From contig JADZEI010000001.1 in assembly GCA_020850615.1 (NCBI GenBank), positions 52,402 to 116,401 on the forward strand: DNA of 64,000 nucleotides, written 5' to 3'. Position numbers and translations under genes: made by a program. Positions 31,219 through 38,689 of the stretch are shown here, in pieces (within the stretch, counting starts at the first letter, position 1; every line of letters starts with the position of its first letter). Below the pieces are notes generated by a model. The model searched no databases, was not told the origin of the DNA, and saw only the letters and a program-made list of their open reading frames with translations. The stretch is from Dehalococcoidia bacterium (GTDB lineage Bacteria; Chloroflexota; Dehalococcoidia; Tepidiformales; Tepidiformaceae).

Positions 31219-32765
31219 GCTGGCACCGCCTTTGCTTCGGCATTGAGCAGCCGCATCACCGAGAGGGGCACGGTCTGCTGGAATCGCTGGCGCACGAGCG
31301 CCTCGATGAGGACGGGCAGGTCCCCCACGTGCACGTTTTCGAGCACCTTCGAGGCGAGCCGCGGCTCGTGGCCGAGCCTGCCGCCGACGTAGACATCGGC
31401 CGACTCCTCGACGCGGTTGCCGAGGCGGATGTTCGCGCCCTGGAGGCCGATGTCGCCGACGTGGTGCTTCCCGCAGGCGTGGACGCACCCGGAGATGTGG
31501 ATGCGCGTGCCGCGGGGCACCTGCACGCCGCGCCGTTCGAGCTCGGAGCCGAGGGCGAGGGCGCGGCCCTTCGTGTCAATCAGCGAGAAGTGGCAGTAGT
31601 CGTTCCCGGTGCAGGCCACGAGGTTGCGCCAGACCGCCGACGGGTGCGGCGTGAGCTGCTGGAGCAGCGGTTCGGCCAGCAGGCCAGAGAGGTTCGCATC
31701 CGGGACGTGGGTGATGACGACGTTCTGGTCCACGGTGAGGCGGAGCTCGCCGCGGCCGTACTGCTCGGCGACGTCCGCGAGGCCGTCGAGCTGGTCCGCG
31801 GTGATGCGCCCGACAGGGACGTGCAGGCCGACGTAGTTCATGCCGACCTGGCGCTGGGGATGGATGCCGAGGTGGTCGCCCGCGACCTGGAGTCGCTCGT
31901 CGACGCCGGCCCGGGCGAGCGGCGTGCCGATCTCCTTCTCGACGGCCTCGCGGAGCGTCTCCTCGCCCCACTCGGCGATGAGCCACTTGAGCCGGGCGCG
32001 CGTGCGGACCTCGCGGGGGCCGTTGTCGCGGTAGACGCGGAGGAGGGCAAGGAAGAACGCGACCACTTCCTCCGGCCGGACGAAGACATCGAGCGGGGAT
32101 GCGAGGCGCGGGCTGGTGCCGCCCAGCGCGCCGCCGACAAGCACGTTGAACCCGGCGACCCGGCGGCCGTCCACGTCGCGGGTGGCGGGGACGAAGCCAA
32201 GGTCCTGGGTCTGGGCGTGGCCGCAATCGTCGCGGCAGCCGGCGATGGAGACGTTGACCTTGCGCGGGAGGTTCGAGAACTCCTTTCGGGCGACGAGATG
32301 GGCCTCGGCGACGGCGTGGAGCAGCGGCGTGGAGTCGAAGAGCTCCATGCCGTCGAGCCCGGCGAGCGGACAGCCCATGAAGTTGCGGACATTGTCCATG
32401 CCGGTCTGGAGCGTGTGGATGCCGGCGTCCGAGAGGGACTGGAGGATGCCCGGGATCTCCGGGAGGAGGAGGTCGCGGAGCTGGATGTTCTGGCGGGTGG
32501 TGATGTCGGCGAAGCCGCCGTGGTCGCGGGCGATGGCGGCGATGACGCGGAGCTGGCCGGCGGTGAGGGCGCCGCCGGTGAGGCGCAGGCGCATCATGAA
32601 CGTGCCGGGCTTCTGCGGACGGTGGAAGACGCCGTACCACTTCATGCGGTTCAGCTCGTCTTCGGGGATCTCGCTCGGCGGCGTATTGGTGGCCGCATAC
32701 TCGAGGAGGTCGGGCCAGACATCGAGGCCGTCCTTCTCGGCTTTCATGGTCTCGAACTTGTTCAT
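31215..32765 (-). CDS. nirA: Ferredoxin-dependent nitrite reductase (sirohaem/4Fe-4S)
   Basis: This 516-residue reductase converts nitrite to ammonium with six electrons. It has the two-fold ferredoxin-like/core architecture of nitrite and sulfite reductases: TTRQNIQLRD near residue 93, and the 4Fe-4S/sirohaem ligand motifs ACTGNDYC (CxxxxxC) and SGCVHACGKHH (CxxxC) at about 385-430. An N-terminal-half CRDDCGHAQ motif is also present. Sulfite reductase is an alternative, but the coupled FNT channel supports nitrite. The start at 32765 follows GGGGGT by 6 nt. No nitrate reductase is in the window. Confidence 0.9.
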   Translation of the reverse strand: MNKFETMKAEKDGLDVWPDLLEYAATNTPPSEIPEDELNRMKWYGVFHRPQKPGTFMMRLRLTGGALTAGQLRVIAAIARDHGGFADITTRQNIQLRDLLLPEIPGILQSLSDAGIHTLQTGMDNVRNFMGCPLAGLDGMELFDSTPLLHAVAEAHLVARKEFSNLPRKVNVSIAGCRDDCGHAQTQDLGFVPATRDVDGRRVAGFNVLVGGALGGTSPRLASPLDVFVRPEEVVAFFLALLRVYRDNGPREVRTRARLKWLIAEWGEETLREAVEKEIGTPLARAGVDERLQVAGDHLGIHPQRQVGMNYVGLHVPVGRITADQLDGLADVAEQYGRGELRLTVDQNVVITHVPDANLSGLLAEPLLQQLTPHPSAVWRNLVACTGNDYCHFSLIDTKGRALALGSELERRGVQVPRGTRIHISGCVHACGKHHVGDIGLQGANIRLGNRVEESADVYVGGRLGHEPRLASKVLENVHVGDLPVLIEALVRQRFQQTVPLSVMRLLNAEAKAVPA

Positions 32766-32945
32766 CGGTACCCCCGGTGATCTGCAGACGAAGCTATCGC
32801 CAGTGCGCGAACCGGGGGTTTCGTGGCCATGAACGTTGAATGACGGGTGAATGACGCTGGTGTTTCCAGTCGCCGCGACCGGGAAGGCACGGGCGCGCCC
32901 GGCGAGTCCGAGCACGGCCCGGGATGGCCGCCGGGAGCGGTGTCA

Positions 32946-32971
32946 GGCGCGTTACGGTGGTGTAACGCGCC
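32946..32971. promoter_or_regulatory. Inverted repeat between the LLM and nirA genes
   Basis: GGCGCGTTAC and GTAACGCGCC flank a 6-nt loop GGTGGT. It lies 30 nt after the LLM stop and 180 nt before nirA on the same strand. It could be a terminator without a U-tract or an operator for the nirA operon. Confidence 0.4.
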
Positions 32972-33000
32972 CGATGGGGGATTGCGACGAGGGTGCGGCG

Positions 33001-33993
33001 CTACCGGGGCGCCATGGCGCGGAGGGCGTAGGAGTTGTCGTCGGGCTGGCCGGGCGTGCGGAAGAGCTGGAGCATCGGGCACTGCACGCCCGCCTCGACG
33101 TATTCGAGCACCTTTTCGCGGACCCTGTCCGGGTGGCCGTTCGGGACGAGCTCGTCGACGAGGTCGGGCGGGAGCAGCTCGAGCGCCTTCTTGCGGTCGC
33201 CGGCGTTCCAGGCGTCGACGGTGCCGGCGATGCGGTCGCCGTGGCCGAGCCACTGCTGGAACTTCGTGTAGGTGGGGACCGTGAGGTAGCCCGCGAGGAA
33301 GCGGCGGGCTACATCGAGGGCGGCGTCCCGGTCTTCGGAGGCGCACGTGAAGATGCGGGCGACAATCTCGATGGAGTTGGGGTCGCGGCCGGCCTCGGCA
33401 GCGGCATCGCGGACGACCTTGACCACCTTGGGGACATCGGATGCAGCGAGCAGGTTGATGATGACGCCATCGGCGACCTGGCCCGCGAGCCGGAGCATGT
33501 TCGGGCGGAGGGCGGCGAGGTAGATGGGAATGGGCGGCTCGACCGGCCGGTCGAGCTTGGCGCGGCGGACAGTGAGGGTCGGCGTCTCGGCGCTGGTGTT
33601 CTCGCCGGAGAGGATGCGCCGGATGACGTGGGTGGCGTCGCGGACGTGGCTCAGGGGCTGCTCGAAGGGGATGCCGTTCCACCACTCGACGATCGGCCGC
33701 GAGGCGGAGCCCAGCCCGAGGATGCAGCGGCCGGGCGCGACTTCGTTGAGGGCGACGGCCTGCTGGGCGAGCGTCAGCGGGCCGCGGGTGTAGGTGCTCA
33801 CGATGGCGGTGCCGAGGCGCACGTTGGTAGTGACGCCGGCCGCGAGGACGAGCGGCGTGAAGCCATCGACGCGGTTCACTTCGGACGACCAGAAGTCGGT
33901 GTAGCCGAGTTGCTCGGCCTCGCGGAAGAGTTCGAGCTGGTCGCGGAGCGGGCGGTCGTTGAGGGGGATGGTGACGCCCCAGCGCTGTGCCAT
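33001..33993 (-). CDS. LLM-class (luciferase-like) F420/flavin oxidoreductase
   Basis: This 330-residue TIM-barrel protein is of the luciferase-like monooxygenase family, likely F420-dependent given motifs such as YTDFWSSEV, VRLGTAIVSTYTRGP and GRCILGLGSASR. The C-terminus contains the typical PNGHPDRVREKVLEYVEAGV module. AGGAGG lies 7 nt before the ATG at 33993; longer frames are rejected. The substrate is unknown. A half-site resembling the palindrome upstream of the Baeyer-Villiger monooxygenase lies about 50 nt before the start, hinting at shared regulation. Confidence 0.88.
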   Translation of the reverse strand: MAQRWGVTIPLNDRPLRDQLELFREAEQLGYTDFWSSEVNRVDGFTPLVLAAGVTTNVRLGTAIVSTYTRGPLTLAQQAVALNEVAPGRCILGLGSASRPIVEWWNGIPFEQPLSHVRDATHVIRRILSGENTSAETPTLTVRRAKLDRPVEPPIPIYLAALRPNMLRLAGQVADGVIINLLAASDVPKVVKVVRDAAAEAGRDPNSIEIVARIFTCASEDRDAALDVARRFLAGYLTVPTYTKFQQWLGHGDRIAGTVDAWNAGDRKKALELLPPDLVDELVPNGHPDRVREKVLEYVEAGVQCPMLQLFRTPGQPDDNSYALRAMAPR

Positions 33994-34041
33994 GGTGTGC
34001 CTCCTGCGGCCGCGTGGTGGGTGCGGCCCGGCGGGGGACGC

Positions 34042-34055
34042 TACCGAATGAACGT
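34042..34055. promoter_or_regulatory. Half-site TACCGAATGAACGT upstream of the LLM gene
   Basis: The left half (TACCGAATG) is identical to that of the palindrome at 22228-22247, and the ACGT part resembles its right half. The second half is not fully conserved, so binding by the same regulator is only suggested. Confidence 0.3.
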
Positions 34056-34112
34056 CCATCATGGAAGCGGGCGGCTGGCGGGAGGCGGGCTGCACCGCCA
34101 TGATCCGCCGCG

Positions 34113-34646
34113 ATGAGCACCGAGGAGTGGGTGATCGCGGGCGTGCGGGTGGCGGGCAGCCTGCTCGTGCTGCGCTGGGCGCTCGTGGGCGGGATCGTGG
34201 CCGTGCTCACGGACCTCTCGGACCTGTTCTTGCGCAGCTACCTGCAGCTCGGCGGCGTGAGCGACTACCAGTCGTTCGACAAGTGGCTGGACCAGGTCTA
34301 CCTGCTCGCGTTCCTGGCGGTGGCGTTGCGATGGGCGGCGGTGCCGAAGACGGTGGCGGTGGCGCTGTTCGGGTTTCGGCTCGCCGGGTTCGTCGCGTTC
34401 GAAGTCACGGGTGAGCGATGGCTGCTGCTGGCGTTCCCGAACGTGTTCGAGGTGTGGTTCCTGTTCGTGGCCAGCCTGCCGCACTGGCGGCCGGGGTTCG
34501 CCTTCGGACGGCGGGACGTGGCCGTGGCGCTCGCGATGCTGACGGCGGTGAAGGTCACGCAGGAGTACGTGCTGCACTCGGCGCGCTGGCTGGATGCGTT
34601 CTCGGCGCGCGACCTGGTGGAGGCGGTGCGGGGGTGGGTGGGGTAG
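34113..34646 (+). CDS. Small multi-pass membrane protein, unknown function
   Basis: This 177-residue protein has about five hydrophobic segments (near 14-34, 60-78, 82-100, 104-122 and 132-152). The first is followed by an acidic patch, DLSDLFLRSYLQ, and a loop with FDKWLDQVYLL. Acidic and Trp residues in the loops are probably conserved, but the family is not recognised. It is divergent from the LLM gene across about 120 nt and has no tight downstream partner. Confidence 0.7.
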   Translation: MSTEEWVIAGVRVAGSLLVLRWALVGGIVAVLTDLSDLFLRSYLQLGGVSDYQSFDKWLDQVYLLAFLAVALRWAAVPKTVAVALFGFRLAGFVAFEVTGERWLLLAFPNVFEVWFLFVASLPHWRPGFAFGRRDVAVALAMLTAVKVTQEYVLHSARWLDAFSARDLVEAVRGWVG

Positions 34647-34685
34647 GGGAGCGGGCGGGTGGGTGACGTGGCTGCCCTCGTTATT

Positions 34686-34713
34686 GCCGATTGCCGATTG
34701 TCGATTGTCGATT
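34686..34713. repeat. Four tandem heptamers, GYCGATT family
   Basis: The units are GCCGATT, GCCGATT, GTCGATT and GTCGATT, exactly 28 nt. The block is in the gap between the membrane protein and the acyl-CoA dehydrogenase. Confidence 0.85.
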
Positions 34714-34794
34714 GGGCCGGCCGTGCGGTTGCGGGGGTGGGGCGTTTCGGCCATGCTGCCCGCGCAGAAGCGAAGGGCATTCGAGGAGGGCAGC

Positions 34795-35976
34795 GTGCAG
34801 TTCCGCGATACGGGCGAGGAATCGGCGTTCCGCAGCGAGGTGCGGTCGTTCATCCAGGGCAACCTGCCGGGCAACATCGTCGCCATCAACCAGAATCGGG
34901 TGATGGACCCGGAGCAGCAGACGGCGTTCGAGAGCTGGAAGGGGGCGCTTTCCCAGCGGGGATGGTTCGCACCGCACTGGCCGAAGGAGTACGGCGGCGC
35001 CGGGATGAGCGTCGTCGAACACTTCGTCTTCAACGAGGAGATGGCGGAGGCGCGGGCGCCGCAGGTTGGCGGCATGGGCGTGCAGATGATCGGGCCGATC
35101 ATTATCCGCTTCGGGAACGACGAGCAGAAGGCGGAGCACTTGCCGAAGATCACCAGCGGCGAGGTGACCTGGTGCCAGGGCTACAGCGAACCGGGCTCCG
35201 GCTCGGACCTCGCGAGCCTGCAGGCGCGGGCGGTGCGCGACGGCGACGAGTACGTGGTGAACGGCCAGAAGATCTGGACGACGGGCGCGCACAGGGCGAA
35301 CTGGATGTTCATGCTCGCACGGACCGACCCGGACGCGCCGAAGCATCGCGGCATCTCGATGCTGCTGGTGGACATGAAGTCCGAGGGACTGGACGTGCAG
35401 CCGCTGATCACGATGAGCGGCGAGCACGTCTTCAACCAGGAGTTCTTCACGGACGTGCGGGTGCCGGTGAAGAACCGGATCGGCGAGGAGAACCGCGGCT
35501 GGTACATCGGCGCGGCACTGCTCGACTTCGAACGGAGCAACATCGCCACAGCGATCGGCCTGAAGCACAGCGTGATGGACCTCGTGACCATCGCGCGGGG
35601 GCTCAAGCCGGGCGCGGTGCCGCGGCACGACCGCGAACAGGTCCGGAACCAGGTAGTCGAGCGGCTGGTCGAGGCGTCGGTGGCGCGGCTGGTGTCGTAT
35701 CGGGTGATCGACATCCAGCGGCGGGGCGGGATCCCGAACTACGAGGCGTCGATGAACAAGCTGTTCGGCTCGGAGGCGGGGCAGCGGGTTGCGGCGACCG
35801 GCGTGAAGCTGCTCGGAATGTACGGCGGGCTGGTGGAGGGCTCCAAGCACGCGGCGAACGGCGGGCGGATCACGCTGTCGTACCTGGCGACCCTGGCCTC
35901 GACGATCGCGGCGGGGACGAGCGAGGTGAACCGGAGCGTCATCGCGACGCGCGGGCTGGGGCTGCCGCGGAGTTAG
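34795..35976 (+). CDS. Acyl-CoA dehydrogenase family protein
   Basis: This 393-residue FAD enzyme has the standard N-helical, beta and C-helical domains. Signatures include WPKEYGGAGMSVVEH, the FAD/substrate loop WCQGYSEPGSGSDLASLQ near residue 130, GQKIWTTGAHRANWMF and the C-terminal IAAGTSEVNRSVIATRGLG. GTG at 34795 fits AGGAGG 5 nt upstream and gives the usual family length; an upstream frame to 34594 crosses the heptamer repeat and is rejected. The substrate chain is unknown. It probably feeds beta-oxidation-type steps with the dispersed crotonase and thiolase genes. Confidence 0.9.
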   Translation: MQFRDTGEESAFRSEVRSFIQGNLPGNIVAINQNRVMDPEQQTAFESWKGALSQRGWFAPHWPKEYGGAGMSVVEHFVFNEEMAEARAPQVGGMGVQMIGPIIIRFGNDEQKAEHLPKITSGEVTWCQGYSEPGSGSDLASLQARAVRDGDEYVVNGQKIWTTGAHRANWMFMLARTDPDAPKHRGISMLLVDMKSEGLDVQPLITMSGEHVFNQEFFTDVRVPVKNRIGEENRGWYIGAALLDFERSNIATAIGLKHSVMDLVTIARGLKPGAVPRHDREQVRNQVVERLVEASVARLVSYRVIDIQRRGGIPNYEASMNKLFGSEAGQRVAATGVKLLGMYGGLVEGSKHAANGGRITLSYLATLASTIAAGTSEVNRSVIATRGLGLPRS

Positions 35977-36146
35977 CCGCGCGGGCGGCGGACCGGCGGA
36001 CGGCATCGAGCTGGCTGATGGGTTGGCGGCCGTGGTCGGCTATGCCCGAAGTTCCGGGCTTGTCCCGCTATCGAATCATTCGCGAAGTCTATAGCTCGAC
36101 TGCTCCCGGATAGCGCGTTGAACGTGGCACGGCCTGTTCGAAGGTG

Positions 36147-36162
36147 TGATTGTATACAATCA
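36147..36162. promoter_or_regulatory. Palindromic operator TGATTGTATACAATCA
   Basis: This perfect 16-bp palindrome centred on TATA resembles operators of GntR-family (FCD/VanR-type) regulators, which often read TTGTATACAA. It ends 22 nt before the ATG at 36185 and contains a possible -10 (TACAAT), so a bound repressor would block transcription. A GntR-type gene lies 1.5 kb downstream. Confidence 0.55.
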
Positions 36163-36184
36163 TCACTGCAGGAGGCCCCCACCC

Positions 36185-37534
36185 ATGGCAGTTGGCTGGC
36201 TCACCTACGCCGACCCCGCCGCCCACCGCTCCGCCGATGGCCCCGACTACTTCCGCGACGCCTTCCCCTACGCGCTGCCGCCACTCGTGCAGTTCGAGCG
36301 CGAACCGGTGGCGCTGGACCCGGCCGACGCCATCTGGATCACGGACACGACGTTCCGGGACGGGCAGCAGAGCCGGGCGCCCTACAGCGTGGAGCAGATC
36401 GTGCACCTCTATGAGTTGCTCCACCGGCTGGGCGGCCCGCGGGGGATGATCCGGCAGTCCGAGTTCTTCCTCTATACGAAGAAGGACCGCGAGGCGGTGG
36501 AGCGCTGCCAGGAGCTCGGCTACGCCTTCCCGCAGGTCACCGGGTGGATCCGCGCGACGAAGGCGGACTACGAGCTGGTGCGCGCGGCCGGCCTGGCCGA
36601 GACCGGCATCCTCTGCTCGCTCTCGGACTACCACATCTTCAAGAAGCTGAGCTCGACCCGCGCGGCGACGGTCGCGTCGTACCTCGAAGTTGTGGACATG
36701 GCGCTGGCCGATGGCCGCGTGCCGCGGGTCCACATCGAGGACAGCACGCGGGCGGACTTCCACAACGTGGTGCTGCCGTTCGTGCAGGCGCTCATGGAGC
36801 GCGGGCGCCAGGCCGGCATCCAGGTGAAAGTGCGCTACCCGGACACGATGGGCGTGGGCGTCCCGGACCCGCATGCGGCGCTGCCGCGCGGGATCCCGCG
36901 GCTCACGGCGGCGCTCCACCGGGAGGGCGGCGTGCCCTCGGAGGCGCTGGAGTTCCACGGGCAGAACGACCTGACCGCGATCATCCCGAACGCGGTCGCG
37001 GCCTGGCTATACGGGGCGAGCTCGAACAACGGCACGCTGCTCGGTATCGGCGAGCGCAGCGGGAACACGCCGATCGAGGCGCTGGTGTTCTGGCTGATTG
37101 GGCTCACCGGTGAGACGCACGGCATGGACACGACGGTGATCAGCGAGATCGCGGACTACTACCGCGAGATCGGCGAGCCCATCGACCAGCGGCTGCCGTT
37201 CGTGGGCGACAACTTCAACGTCACCCGGGCGGGGATCCACGCCGACGGCATGATCAAGGACGAGGAGATCTACAACCCGTTCGACACGACGCGGCTGTTG
37301 AACCGGCCGCCGGGCGTGGCGATCACGGACAAGAGCGGCGCGGCCGGCCTGCTGATGTGGATGCAGAAGCACCGCCCGACCGAGGCCCAGGGCATGGAGA
37401 AGCGCGACCCGCGGCTGGCGCGCGTACTGGAGCTGGTCATGCGCGAATATGACGACGGGCGGGTGACCTCGCTCGCGGACGAGGAGGTCCACCGGTTCGT
37501 GGACGAGGCGTTCGCGGCGGCAGGCGTGGCGTAA
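36185..37534 (+). CDS. HMGL/2-isopropylmalate-synthase family enzyme, Re-citrate-synthase-like
   Basis: This 449-residue enzyme belongs to the DRE-TIM acyltransferases: the opening motif ITDTTFRDGQQS holds the metal-binding Asp. The stretch HRLGGPRGMIRQSEFFLYTK, then GYAFPQVTGWIRATK, and DYHIFKKLSSTRA closely recall the Re-citrate synthase group known from Clostridium kluyveri and Dehalococcoides, as I remember those sequences. It would condense acetyl-CoA with oxaloacetate; homocitrate or isopropylmalate synthesis are alternatives. GCAGGAGG lies upstream of the ATG, and a perfect palindrome covers the promoter. No si-citrate synthase is visible in the window. Confidence 0.75.
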   Translation: MAVGWLTYADPAAHRSADGPDYFRDAFPYALPPLVQFEREPVALDPADAIWITDTTFRDGQQSRAPYSVEQIVHLYELLHRLGGPRGMIRQSEFFLYTKKDREAVERCQELGYAFPQVTGWIRATKADYELVRAAGLAETGILCSLSDYHIFKKLSSTRAATVASYLEVVDMALADGRVPRVHIEDSTRADFHNVVLPFVQALMERGRQAGIQVKVRYPDTMGVGVPDPHAALPRGIPRLTAALHREGGVPSEALEFHGQNDLTAIIPNAVAAWLYGASSNNGTLLGIGERSGNTPIEALVFWLIGLTGETHGMDTTVISEIADYYREIGEPIDQRLPFVGDNFNVTRAGIHADGMIKDEEIYNPFDTTRLLNRPPGVAITDKSGAAGLLMWMQKHRPTEAQGMEKRDPRLARVLELVMREYDDGRVTSLADEEVHRFVDEAFAAAGVA

Positions 37535-37654
37535 CGCGCGGCGAGATGACCCCGCTGGGCCCGTCGCGATGGCGCCGCAGACGTTTCGCCGAAATCATAT
37601 CGAACGAACGAACGATTGGTGCGATGGGAACGGTCACAGGGGCTCCGGGTGGCG

Positions 37655-37660
37655 TATCCT
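37655..37660 (+). promoter_or_regulatory. -10 hexamer TATCCT, leaderless start of the GntR-type gene
   Basis: TATCCT is followed by 6 nt (TGCGGT) and the ATG at 37667. No ribosome-binding site lies between. Confidence 0.5.
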
Positions 37661-37666
37661 TGCGGT

Positions 37667-37993
37667 ATGGCCATCCGGAAGACCCCCGCGCGCACGAAGG
37701 CAGACGTCGTCCACGAGGCGCTCCAGAACGCGATCCTGTCGGGGAACATCGCGCCCGGGGAGCACCTCCGGCAGGAAGAGGTCGCCGCGAAGTGGGGCGT
37801 CTCCCAGACGCCCGTACGCGAGGCGTTCCGGCGGCTGGAATCGGAAGGGCTCGTCGAGCACGCGGCGAACCGCGGCGTGGTGGTGCGGGGCATCCCCTGG
37901 ACGCCGCCGCCACCGCCGATGGAAGCGATCGCGCGGCGATGGGAAGAGCTGGTGCGGGACCCGGACTCGGTACCCGGCAGCGATTTCCCGTAG
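37667..37993 (+). CDS. Short GntR-family regulator lacking an effector domain
   Basis: This 108-residue protein is essentially only the GntR winged helix-turn-helix (about 8-78): LQNAILSGNIAPGEHLRQEE, then VSQTPVREAFRRLESEGLVE. The usual FCD or UTRA ligand domain (another 120-150 residues) is absent; the tail is Pro-rich and short. It could be a truncated gene or a genuinely small DNA-binding protein. It lies about 130 nt after the Re-citrate-synthase-like gene whose promoter carries a GntR-type palindrome, so that palindrome is a reasonable target. It is probably read from its own leaderless promoter. Confidence 0.75.
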   Translation: MAIRKTPARTKADVVHEALQNAILSGNIAPGEHLRQEEVAAKWGVSQTPVREAFRRLESEGLVEHAANRGVVVRGIPWTPPPPPMEAIARRWEELVRDPDSVPGSDFP

Positions 37994-38015
37994 TATCCGT
38001 CGCAGGAGGGCAGCT

Positions 38016-38465
38016 ATGGGTGACTCGGAACACAGCATTGGCGCGGAACTGCTCGTCGACCAGGATCCCGACGCAGTCATCTACGCCGGGACCGACGGCA
38101 TCATCCAGGTGTGGAACGAGGCAGCAACGCGCGTCTTCGGCTTCGAAGCCGCGGCCGCCATCGGGCAGAGCCTCGACATCATCATCCCGCAGGGCTTCCG
38201 CGAGGCGCACTGGACCGGGTATGACCGCGCGCTGGCGGCGGGCGACACGAAGTACCGCGGCCAGTCGCTCCCGACGCGGGCGGCGCACGCCAGCGGCAGC
38301 GAGATCTACGTCGAGCTGAGCTTCGCCATCGTGAAGACGGCCGACGGGACGGTCATCGGGGCGATGGCAACGGCGCGCGACATCACGGAGCGATTCCAGA
38401 AGGACCGGGAGATGCGGCGCGAGTTGCGCGAGCTGAAGAAGGCGGCCGAGGCGGCGGCGGGGTAA
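38016..38465 (+). CDS. Single PAS-domain protein
   Basis: This 149-residue protein consists of one PAS fold (about 15-125): PDAVIYAGTDGIIQVWNEAA, then GFEAAAAIGQSLDIIIP, with a PAC tail IGAMATARDITERFQ. A short charged helix (128-149; REMRRELRELKKAAEAAAG) is likely a coiled coil. No kinase, cyclase or DNA-binding output is present, so it would work through a partner or as a small sensor; a haem or flavin ligand is possible. GCAGGAGGG precedes the ATG at 38016. It starts 22 nt after the GntR-type gene and may be co-transcribed with it. Confidence 0.85.
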   Translation: MGDSEHSIGAELLVDQDPDAVIYAGTDGIIQVWNEAATRVFGFEAAAAIGQSLDIIIPQGFREAHWTGYDRALAAGDTKYRGQSLPTRAAHASGSEIYVELSFAIVKTADGTVIGAMATARDITERFQKDREMRRELRELKKAAEAAAG

Positions 38466-38510
38466 CGGAGAACGCAGGGATCGCTGCCGCGAGTCGTCTC
38501 AGCGGGTTCG

Positions 38511-38537
38511 GATTTTCGATTTTCGATTTCGATTTTC
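38511..38537. repeat. Four tandem GATTTTC units (one a hexamer)
   Basis: The units are GATTTTC, GATTTTC, GATTTC and GATTTTC, 27 nt. The block lies in the gap after the PAS gene and is T-rich on the plus strand. Confidence 0.8.
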
Positions 38538-38689
38538 GCTGGACTGGGACGGCGTGGAGCGCTGACGCGAGGCGCTGGTGTTTGGGGCGCGGGCGCCGCA
38601 GGCACCTGCGCACGTACTATGGGGCGGCCATCTGGTCGCGCCCTGCCGTCGTCGGTGCGGGGCGCCCGGATGTGGCGGCGGAGGTGTTC

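Noticed and set aside
10454..38537. Heptamer blocks as a CRISPR array or REP elements
   Set aside because: Units are 7 nt without spacers, there are no cas genes, and the blocks are not palindromic.
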